The notes below the pieces were generated by a model. That model made no database searches, was not told the DNA's origin, and saw nothing but the letters and a program-made list of their open reading frames with translations. The translations under genes and the position numbers were made by a program. Positions 9,395 to 16,157 of a stretch of DNA of 64,000 nt are shown here, piece by piece; the stretch's first letter is position 1, and each line of letters opens with the position of its first letter. Location: positions 1 through 64,000 of the forward strand of contig JAUNVA010000001.1 of assembly GCA_030537895.1 (NCBI GenBank), read 5' to 3'. This DNA is from Bowdeniella nasicola (GTDB taxonomy: Bacteria > Actinomycetota > Actinomycetes > Actinomycetales > Actinomycetaceae).

Positions 9395-10536
9395 AGCCTG
9401 GCTCCGGAAGGGCCCCGAATGAGTCCCAGCTCGCGCAGGTGGTTCAGGGCCCGTGTCAGGATCGAGTTGGCTTCCGGATGAGGACCGAAGCTCCGGGTCA
9501 GGGCGGCGAGTAACCTCTCGACGCTGATCCCGCTCTCGCATTCTCGCCAGATGGCCGCTCCCACTCCGTCCAGGTGGACGTAGCGCTCCGATGTGAGAAT
9601 CCCGAGGCTCCCATCGGGGAACTGGATCGCCTCGACAACTCGTGTCCGTTCGATCGAACCGGCGGGCTGCTTCTCGGCGCACGGATGGGACGGTTCCCCA
9701 GGGGCGTCGCTCTCCAGCGTCGTGAACGTGGCGAGCGTCGTCTGCGGTTCGCCATTCAGCAGCGGGGCGAGGAGATCACGCAAACCGGAGGCATCTCGAT
9801 ACGTGGCGCGGTATCCGCCGACGGTGTCGAGATGGGTTGCCAACAAGCTGAGAGGGCGAGGCAGGAGAGAAAGTGAGGATGTTTGAGGGACGAGACTCGG
9901 CAGTGCGTCAGAGACGGCGAGCCGTTCGAGTGACTCCCGTTCATCATGATCCTGGGGGATGCGCTGCAGCAGGACGATCGGGCCGAGACGTAGGGCCGCC
10001 GGCGGTTCGAGGAGGCCGAGATCATCCGGGGCCTCGACTCGTTTGGGATGGCCCGGCTTGGTCACGAATTGGAGTGGTTTGGGGTAGGGAAAGACGACGC
10101 CGGTACGAGGATCGACGGCGATTGTCTCATCACTGACGTAGCCGTAGTGGCGCCCAAGTTCACGAACGGCCGTCGTCTTTCCCATCCCGGATGCGGCGCA
10201 CAGTGCGAGGACCGTGCCGTCGTCGAGCGCGATACCCGAGGAATGCAAGAGGAACAGCACTCCGAGATTCGCCTGTAGGAGGCGTGTCGTCACGGCGCCC
10301 GTCACATAGTTTTCGAAATCTGCGGCGAGCGGCGTCGAGTGAAAGCGCTCGGGGAGGGCAAGACGTATGCTGTCCGACCCGAGGTCGCTAGCGCACCGGG
10401 CCCATTGCCGCTCAAAGGCGGCGCGACGCCGCTCCGAAAGACCGGGTGGGGAAGGGATCGCAAGTTCGACGCCGAGGGCACGAACTCCGATGGCATCCGT
10501 AGGAGAGGGGGCGTTGTCAGCGCTCTCACATCCCAT
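9391..10536 (-). CDS. HPr-kinase-like ATPase with C-terminal PqqD-like domain
   Basis: This 381-aa protein has an HprK-type core with P-loop ASGMGKTTAVREL (about residues 115-127) and the downstream YGYVSDETI segment that in HprK relatives carries acidic catalytic residues (D136, E137). The C-terminal 95 residues (about 285-381: DGSLGILTSERYVHLDGVGAAIWREC... HLRELGLI) look like a second PqqD-like domain. HPr-kinase-like enzymes phosphorylate serines or peptide C-termini in some RiPP systems. Here there is no HPr, cyclase or leader peptidase nearby, so the substrate is open. It is the first gene of the operon, divergent from VanZ. The ATG at 10536 has GAGGGGG about 11 nt upstream. Confidence 0.74.
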   Translation of the reverse strand: MGCESADNAPSPTDAIGVRALGVELAIPSPPGLSERRRAAFERQWARCASDLGSDSIRLALPERFHSTPLAADFENYVTGAVTTRLLQANLGVLFLLHSSGIALDDGTVLALCAASGMGKTTAVRELGRHYGYVSDETIAVDPRTGVVFPYPKPLQFVTKPGHPKRVEAPDDLGLLEPPAALRLGPIVLLQRIPQDHDERESLERLAVSDALPSLVPQTSSLSLLPRPLSLLATHLDTVGGYRATYRDASGLRDLLAPLLNGEPQTTLATFTTLESDAPGEPSHPCAEKQPAGSIERTRVVEAIQFPDGSLGILTSERYVHLDGVGAAIWRECESGISVERLLAALTRSFGPHPEANSILTRALNHLRELGLIRGPSGARL

Positions 10537-10661
10537 TAGGACCGGGCCCCCTCGGTATGCTGACAGCGGCGCACGGCGATCACCTGCACGCCTTTAGACT
10601 GTGCACAGTATATCGATCCTAGCGTTTACCGCCGGAATGCTGACCCGTGAGGAGGGCTCGG

Positions 10662-11162
10662 ATGCGGAAGGATGAGTCGCGTTGCGCGCGCTGGCGCTGC
10701 CGGCTCGCATTAGCACTGCTCGGGGTCTACGCAATCGCGGCAGCCTTCCTCTTCTTTTGGCCCTCCGGATCAAAAATCCATCGCCTCAACCTCGATGTGT
10801 GGCTGTGGCTACGGGCTCGGGGGCTGCCTCTATGGGTTGCCCCTGAACATGTCGAGCAGGTCGCCAATACTCTTGTCTTTGCTCTTCCCGTCGCTGCGCT
10901 CGTGTTCGCGTTTCCACGAGGCCGTCCCCTGTGGTGGATCATCGGCGGTATGGCCGTGAGCGCCACGATCGAGACTACACAGGCCCTGGTACTGCCGGGC
11001 CGTCAGATGGACTGGTGGGATTTCGTCTTCAATTCACTGGGCACTATCGTGGGCGTCATCACGGGACGCTATCTGGCGCGCAGGCCGCGCTGGGCAGGTG
11101 GTGCGGCCCCGGAACGAAGCGCTGACCGCCCTGATACCCCGGAGAAAAAGAGGCCCCAGTGA
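10662..11162 (+). CDS. VanZ-like membrane protein
   Basis: The 166-aa protein has about four membrane segments: LALALLGVYAIAAAFLFFWP, NTLVFALPVAALVFAFP, LWWIIGGMAVSATIETTQ and WDFVFNSLGTIVGVITG. The ETTQ...R-x-x-D-WWDFVFNSLG pattern is typical of the VanZ family. VanZ confers low-level teicoplanin resistance in enterococci, but most relatives have unknown envelope roles. ATG 10662 is preferred because AGGAGG (10650-10655) sits 6 nt upstream; GTG 10647 in the same frame is too early. The last 4 nt overlap the phosphatase start (GTGA). Confidence 0.85.
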   Translation: MRKDESRCARWRCRLALALLGVYAIAAAFLFFWPSGSKIHRLNLDVWLWLRARGLPLWVAPEHVEQVANTLVFALPVAALVFAFPRGRPLWWIIGGMAVSATIETTQALVLPGRQMDWWDFVFNSLGTIVGVITGRYLARRPRWAGGAAPERSADRPDTPEKKRPQ

Positions 11163-11746
11163 TCGAGATCCTCACCGTGTGTACCGGCAACATTTGCCGC
11201 TCTCCCGTCGCCGAGCGGCTTCTGCAGCGGGCGGTCGATGCGCACGCTCCGGGCCTCGTGCGCGTGCGGAGCGCGGGCACGGCCGCACTTGTAGGCGAGC
11301 CCGTCGCCCCTGAGATGGCGGCGCTGCTCGATGCCCGCGGAGTGGACGCCACCGGTCTCATCGCCCGGCAACTCACCCCAAACGATGTTGCCGCAGCGAC
11401 GGTGGTGCTGACCGCGACAGTCGACCATAGCGCCGATGTGGTGCGGCTCAGCCCACGCGCCCTCAAGAAGGTCTTTACCCTCGGGCGCTTTGCAGACATC
11501 CTCGCCTATGAGTCCCGCCACGATCTCCTCGGGCTGCCGCATGGAGACACCCCCGACACGATTGAAGCCCGTTGGCGCCTGATCGGACGTGATCTTACGG
11601 CACTGCGGGCTGTTGTCCCCTCCGGGACGTGGGATATTGCCGACCCCTATGGGCGCGGACCTGCCGCTCATCGTGCCGCATTCGACGCCATTTCACGTGC
11701 GGTCGGTGCAATTGCGCGTGCCGAGGAACACTACGCCAGCGCGTAG
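11159..11746 (+). CDS. low-molecular-weight protein tyrosine phosphatase
   Basis: The P-loop CTGNICRS (C8 nucleophile, R14) starts the protein, and DIADPYGRG (D-P acid loop, about residue 160) lies near the C-terminus. This is the Wzb/Etp-type phosphatase that dephosphorylates BY-kinases controlling capsule export. The length (195 aa) is above the usual 145-160 aa because of an extended middle. GTG 11159 overlaps the VanZ stop by 4 nt. Its likely partner is the BY-kinase encoded convergently 18 bp downstream. Confidence 0.9.
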   Translation: MIEILTVCTGNICRSPVAERLLQRAVDAHAPGLVRVRSAGTAALVGEPVAPEMAALLDARGVDATGLIARQLTPNDVAAATVVLTATVDHSADVVRLSPRALKKVFTLGRFADILAYESRHDLLGLPHGDTPDTIEARWRLIGRDLTALRAVVPSGTWDIADPYGRGPAAHRAAFDAISRAVGAIARAEEHYASA

Positions 11747-11764
11747 GCCCGCTCGAGTAGAGAT

Positions 11765-13297
11765 CTAGGCGCCGCGGCGAGTGGTGGATCGCTTCGCGCG
11801 TCGCGGCTTTTTCTCGCCGGTGGTCGTGTAGTAGTACGACTTGGTGTAGTAGCCGTACTGGCTCGCGGACGAGGCCTTCAGCGGCACCTGATTGAGCACC
11901 ACACCAAGCGTGTTCGAGTTCATTTTTCTCAACCGCCCCGTCGCATCGACCAGGGCATCGATATTCGTGCGGTTTGCCTCCACGACGACGAGCACACCGT
12001 CGGCGCTCGAGGACAGCACGGCGGCGTCGGTGACCGGCAAGATCGGAGGTGAGTCAACGATGACGAAATAGGACCGTGATAGCTCCGCAAGCAGCGTGCG
12101 CATGCGCCGCGAGCCGAGCAGCTCGGACGGGTTTGGGGGCGTGCGCCCCGCGTTCAGCAGATAGAGATTTGAGCCGGGCTTCCACAATTGGAGGACGTCT
12201 TGCAGATCAACAGCGCCACTCAACAGGTCCGTGAGGCCCGCGCTACCGGGCAGCGAGAAGATTGAGGACTGCATGGGGCGGCGCAGGTCGCCGTCAATGA
12301 GGATCGTCGGCTGCCCCGTCGCGCCAATCGCGGCCGCGAGGTTCGCGGCGACGAGTGACTTGCCCTCGCCGGGGAGCGAAGAGGTCATGACGATGCTGCG
12401 TGCCGGGTCATCGACGTTCGCGAAGGTGAGGTTTGTTCGTAACTCGCGAACCGCCTCCGCTGTCGCCCACCCGCCGCGATCGCGCGAGGAGGGAGTGAGG
12501 GAAACGACCTGACGTTGTTTCGATAGGCGCTTGTCCGAGGGAATGGTGCCGAGCACGGGCAGTGCGGTGGCGGCTTGCACGGATTCGCTGGAGCGAACCT
12601 TGCGGTCCAGCAGAGTTCGCACAAGGACGAATGTTCCTGCCAGCGCTATCCCCAGGAGTAGGGCGTAGGCCAGATTCTTCTTGAGCGAGGGTGAGATCGG
12701 AGCGCTGGGCTCAGTCGCCGAGCTGACGGGAATGAGTTGGACGAGCTTTGAGCCCGCATTCGTCGCCGTGGGATCGCCTGTCGCCATAATGGACTCGATC
12801 GTCATGGCGTGGCTGATCAGGGCCTTCGCGTAGGCGTCAGCCACCCGAACGGCGCCGGCAGGCGTTGACGACTGTCCGTTCACGCGGATCTGTGTGGTGC
12901 CAGGACTGGTCGCGAATGAGACATTCACGACGGGCGTATCCCCGAGCTCGTCGCGGGCGAGTGCGCTCACCTCGGGGGCGGAACCGAGGGAAACGTAGGA
13001 ACCGGTCTTGGCGACCGCGAGGTTCTCGGCGGACAGGTAGTTGCCCAAGGTATCCCCGCCGCCCGCGACCACCATGACGGTGTTGGTCGCTTGGTAGACC
13101 CGCGGAAGGAACGCCGTCACTGCTGCGGCACCCGCGAGGCAGGCGGCGATGATCGCCACGATGACCTTGGCATGCCGACGCAGAACCCTGACGAGAGTGC
13201 GAAACTGCTGACCGGCAGTGGGCGGGGCGGGGAGGAAATGATCACTCACGATTGTCCGTTCTGGTGTGGCGGCCCTGCGCTCGTGGGTTTCGAGCAT
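11765..13297 (-). CDS. Wzc/CpsCD-type polysaccharide co-polymerase and tyrosine autokinase
   Basis: A fused Wzz plus BY-kinase protein of 510 aa. Two membrane segments (about residues 46-65 and 209-229) flank a short extracytoplasmic Wzz domain. The kinase follows with Walker A SLPGEGKSL (about 307-315), Walker A' ILIDGDLRRP (about 332-341) and Walker B FVIVDSPP (about 411-418). The C-terminal tail QYGYYTKSYYYTTTG is the tyrosine cluster that is autophosphorylated. It should control chain length and export of the polysaccharide made by the neighbouring genes. The start is ATG 13297 or GTG 13300; TAGCAT (13311-13306, minus strand) ends 5 nt before the GTG, so a leaderless start is possible. 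Confidence 0.92.
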   Translation of the reverse strand: MLETHERRAATPERTIVSDHFLPAPPTAGQQFRTLVRVLRRHAKVIVAIIAACLAGAAAVTAFLPRVYQATNTVMVVAGGGDTLGNYLSAENLAVAKTGSYVSLGSAPEVSALARDELGDTPVVNVSFATSPGTTQIRVNGQSSTPAGAVRVADAYAKALISHAMTIESIMATGDPTATNAGSKLVQLIPVSSATEPSAPISPSLKKNLAYALLLGIALAGTFVLVRTLLDRKVRSSESVQAATALPVLGTIPSDKRLSKQRQVVSLTPSSRDRGGWATAEAVRELRTNLTFANVDDPARSIVMTSSLPGEGKSLVAANLAAAIGATGQPTILIDGDLRRPMQSSIFSLPGSAGLTDLLSGAVDLQDVLQLWKPGSNLYLLNAGRTPPNPSELLGSRRMRTLLAELSRSYFVIVDSPPILPVTDAAVLSSSADGVLVVVEANRTNIDALVDATGRLRKMNSNTLGVVLNQVPLKASSASQYGYYTKSYYYTTTGEKKPRRAKRSTTRRGA

Positions 13298-13305
13298 CAC
13301 GTCGA

Positions 13306-13421
13306 ATGCTACCGCGTCCTCAATGTGACCTACGTGAGAATTCTACATTCGTCACCAATCCGCATTAACCGTGTCAGAGTCGCTATGCTCGTAGGGACTT
13401 CGAGCGGAAGAGACACTTGCG
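13306..13421. promoter_or_regulatory. divergent promoter region of the polysaccharide genes
   Basis: This AT-richer intergenic DNA separates the BY-kinase gene (minus) from the glycosyltransferase operon (plus). Candidate -10 boxes are TATGCT at 13384-13389 on the plus strand, and TAGAAT (13345-13340) or TAGCAT (13311-13306) on the minus strand. No convincing -35 hexamers are seen. Confidence 0.4.
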
Positions 13422-14366
13422 GTGGACCAGCCCATGCCCAGCACGCAGGCGGTGACGGTAATCATCCCGCACTACGGCGACCCCGTCCCAACGGGGGAGC
13501 TCGCCCGCGCCTTGCTGAACGATCGGGGTCACCACTGTGCGCGCGTCCTCATCGTCGACGACGCGTCGCCGCACCCCGCGTTGGATCCGGAGCCGGGAAA
13601 CCCGGACGTGAGCGTGCTGCGACGCGAAACGAATGGCGGGTTCGGCGCAGCCGTCAATACCGGACTCCGGGCCACCACCACGGACCTCGCCCTCGTCCTG
13701 AACTCGGACGCCTACCTGAGCGGAACCCAGATCGATGACCTCGTTGAGGTGGCGACACCTTTCCAGCCCGCGGTGGCGGGGCCGGCCGTCGTCGGACCGG
13801 ATGGGACCAGCCAATGGAGCGCCCGCACATTCCCGACCATCGCGGCCCAGGTGATCGAGTGGTTGACCCCGCTCGCCAGATTTCGACAGAGGCGGTGGTG
13901 GCATCGAGCCGTGAACCACGATGTGCACGCCGCAGCCGCCACGGAGGCTGTCGCCGTCGACTGGGTGACCGGCGTCGCCATGCTCCTGCCGGTCGCCGAA
14001 GTCATGGCCGTTGGTGGTTTCGACGAATCGTTCTTCATGAACAGCGAGGAAACAGACCTGCAATACCGGCTGCGCGAGCGTGGCGTGGCACGTCTGTATG
14101 TGCCGAGCGTGCGGGTCGTACACGAAGGTGGAGCCTCCTCCGATCCCGGGCTTCGCCGTTCCTGGTTGGTGGCATCGCGCTATCGCTACGCAGAAAAACA
14201 CGGCCACCCCCGCGCGCTCTCATTCGCACTGACAGCGGCCAGCCTGGTGAACGCGGGCGTCAACGTGGCGCGGCAGCTCGCGGGCCGGGATGTGAACGCC
14301 CGCGAGGTCCTCGCCTATGAGCTCTCACTCCTCCGCGCGCGCCCGCCCCGGGTGGATCATGACTAG
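13422..14366 (+). CDS. GT2 family glycosyltransferase (rhamnosyltransferase-like)
   Basis: This is a soluble GT-A enzyme of 314 aa. It has the N-terminal nucleotide fold VTVIIPHYGDP...VLIVDDASP, the ETNGGFGAAVNTGL motif (about residues 70-84) and LVLNSDAY as the metal-binding DxD equivalent. The acceptor-side motif GGFDESFFMNSEETDLQYRLRERG is typical of rhamnosyl or galactofuranosyl GT2 enzymes. It adds one sugar to the lipid-linked repeat unit on the cytoplasmic face. The start is GTG 13422; ATG 13434 is an alternative. It is the first gene of an operon of eight overlapping or abutting genes running to 22771. Confidence 0.87.
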   Translation: MDQPMPSTQAVTVIIPHYGDPVPTGELARALLNDRGHHCARVLIVDDASPHPALDPEPGNPDVSVLRRETNGGFGAAVNTGLRATTTDLALVLNSDAYLSGTQIDDLVEVATPFQPAVAGPAVVGPDGTSQWSARTFPTIAAQVIEWLTPLARFRQRRWWHRAVNHDVHAAAATEAVAVDWVTGVAMLLPVAEVMAVGGFDESFFMNSEETDLQYRLRERGVARLYVPSVRVVHEGGASSDPGLRRSWLVASRYRYAEKHGHPRALSFALTAASLVNAGVNVARQLAGRDVNAREVLAYELSLLRARPPRVDHD

Positions 14367-15438
14367 CGCCGCCGATCGCCTGCGCCACCCAAGAGACCTC
14401 GCGGCCTGGTCGAGATGGCAGGCTCGGCAGGGGCCCGGCGTGAGGCGTGCCGTGCGCGCCGTGCGGGGGTGGCGCACCAAGGGGGAGGAGGCGCGCGCCA
14501 CCCTCCTCACGGCGAGCTCGACGCCCCGCATCCTTGTGGCCCTGGAGGCGGAATCTCCTACCCAGGTCGCCGCGCTGCTCGCGCCGCTGCACCACCTACC
14601 AGACCCGCGCATGGTCGCGATTCTGGCGCCCCGCAGACTGGAGGATGCGCTTCTGCCCTTTCCCGCGCGCGAGACACACCAGCGCACCGTGCACCTGCAG
14701 GCCCTTGACGATACGGAGCAACTCGCGTGTCTCGATGTCGTCGTCGGGGTTGGCGCCTACCTTGCACTCGGGGCACGCGCCCATCGGCTCGCACAGCGGC
14801 GGGCCCTGCGCCACGTCACCGTGCAGCACGGCTTGCTCACACCCTACGCTCCGCCCCTGCCCACCGACACCCACCTGCTCGCGTGGAATGCGGCCGACGC
14901 CGAATACTGGCGGGCCGGACGCGCCGATGTGACGAGCGCGGTTGCGGGATCGGTCCTGTTAGCTGAGGCCCGAGATGATGGCACCGAGGAATGCGTCGGA
15001 GCACCGGTGTTCCTCGGACAGTTGCACGGCGCCGAACTCGCCCGATCTCGCTTCGCGCATTCCGCGCTCACCTTCTGCCGCGCAACGCATGCCACCTACC
15101 GTCCCCACCCTGCAGAGCGGGATCTGCTCTCGCGTACCTACCATGCGTGGTTCCGTCGGCGTGGAATCGACGTGGAGTCAGACGGGCCGGCGCTGCGTCA
15201 TCTCGCTGCCCCTGTGGCCTCGGTGTTTTCAACCGGCGTGCTGGAGGCGGCGGCGTCGGGACGCCCCGCCTGGGTCACGTGCGAGCGGCCCCCACGCTGG
15301 CTCGAGGGCATGTGGGAGCGCTACAACATGAGCCGCTGGCAGCCCGCGCGGGACTGCCCGCCAACCCCCGCACCCACGACCGGCGTAAGTCCGGCGCGGG
15401 CGATCGCGACCGCCCTCATGGAAGGAATGAGGCCATGA
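14359..15438 (+). CDS. putative GT-B-fold transferase of the polysaccharide operon
   Basis: The 359-aa protein is not closely recognised. Three spaced motifs suggest a GT-B capsule-type transferase: RHVTVQHGLLTPYAPPLP (about residues 150-167), ATYRPHPAERDLL (about 245-257) and SVFSTGVLEAAASGRPAWVTCE (about 290-311). The layout resembles TagB/CDP-glycerol-type or polysialyltransferase-like enzymes. It sits directly before neuA and neuB, so transfer of a nonulosonic acid is an attractive inference. ATG 14359 overlaps the preceding gene by 8 nt; an upstream in-frame start at 14317 is deep inside that gene. The stop overlaps neuA (ATGA). Confidence 0.6.
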   Translation: MTSAADRLRHPRDLAAWSRWQARQGPGVRRAVRAVRGWRTKGEEARATLLTASSTPRILVALEAESPTQVAALLAPLHHLPDPRMVAILAPRRLEDALLPFPARETHQRTVHLQALDDTEQLACLDVVVGVGAYLALGARAHRLAQRRALRHVTVQHGLLTPYAPPLPTDTHLLAWNAADAEYWRAGRADVTSAVAGSVLLAEARDDGTEECVGAPVFLGQLHGAELARSRFAHSALTFCRATHATYRPHPAERDLLSRTYHAWFRRRGIDVESDGPALRHLAAPVASVFSTGVLEAAASGRPAWVTCERPPRWLEGMWERYNMSRWQPARDCPPTPAPTTGVSPARAIATALMEGMRP

Positions 15439-16157
15439 CCGGACCAATCCTGTGTGTGATCCCGGTGCGTTCCGGCTCCAAGGGCGTTCCGGGAAAGAAT
15501 ATCAAGCCGCTCGGCGGCAAACCGCTCGTTGCCTGGACGATCGAACAAGCCCTCTCCGCCGAGGCAGGACTCGATGTCCTCGTCTCCACAGACTCCCCAC
15601 AGATCGCGGAAGTCGCCCGCTCCTATGGCGCGCACGTACCCTTCCTACGGCCCGAGCACCTCGCGCACGACACGACCCCGACCGAACCCGTCATCGAGCA
15701 CGCACTCGCGTACCGGCGTGCCGAAGGGATCGAACCGGAGGCCGTGATGCTCCTGCAGGCCACGTCGCCCTTCCGCCTGCCCGGCACACTCGACGCGGCG
15801 ATCACCCAATTTCGCGAGTCCGGCGCTGACTCACTCGTGGGCGTCGTCCCCATGCCGCCCTTTATCTGGCGTACCACGGCCCACGGGAAGCCGGCCGCGA
15901 GCTACGACGTGGCGAACCGGCTCCGCCGCCAGGACATGGGGCCCGCCGACATGCGCTACCGGGAGAATGGGTCCCTCTACATTACGCGCCCGCACGTCTA
16001 CGACCGGGAACACAATCGACTCGGCGGCACCATCTCGATGTTTGTCCTGAACGAGATCGAAGGTGTCGACATCGATACCGATATTGACTTCCGCCTCGCG
16101 GTGCTCCAGGTGGATGACTACCTCAATCGACTCTCTACCGAAGGTGCTCTCTCGTGA
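15435..16157 (+). CDS. neuA: acylneuraminate cytidylyltransferase family protein (CMP-nonulosonate synthase)
   Basis: The protein is 240 aa. The nucleotide-binding start IPVRSGSKGVPGKNIKPLGGKPL (about residues 9-31) and the metal-site region IEGVDIDTDIDF (about 210-221) are diagnostic of NeuA/KdsB-type enzymes. It activates a nonulosonic acid (sialic, legionaminic, pseudaminic or related) with CTP; the exact sugar cannot be told. ATG 15435 overlaps the previous stop, and its own TGA overlaps the GTG of neuB, so the set is translationally coupled. Confidence 0.88.
   Translation: MTGPILCVIPVRSGSKGVPGKNIKPLGGKPLVAWTIEQALSAEAGLDVLVSTDSPQIAEVARSYGAHVPFLRPEHLAHDTTPTEPVIEHALAYRRAEGIEPEAVMLLQATSPFRLPGTLDAAITQFRESGADSLVGVVPMPPFIWRTTAHGKPAASYDVANRLRRQDMGPADMRYRENGSLYITRPHVYDREHNRLGGTISMFVLNEIEGVDIDTDIDFRLAVLQVDDYLNRLSTEGALS

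Noticed and set aside
10537..10661. Search for a RiPP precursor peptide beside the HPr-kinase-like gene
   Set aside because: No short frame with a start codon and a ribosome binding site is visible in the divergent gap, and the operon genes overlap with no room for one. The precursor, if any, is elsewhere.
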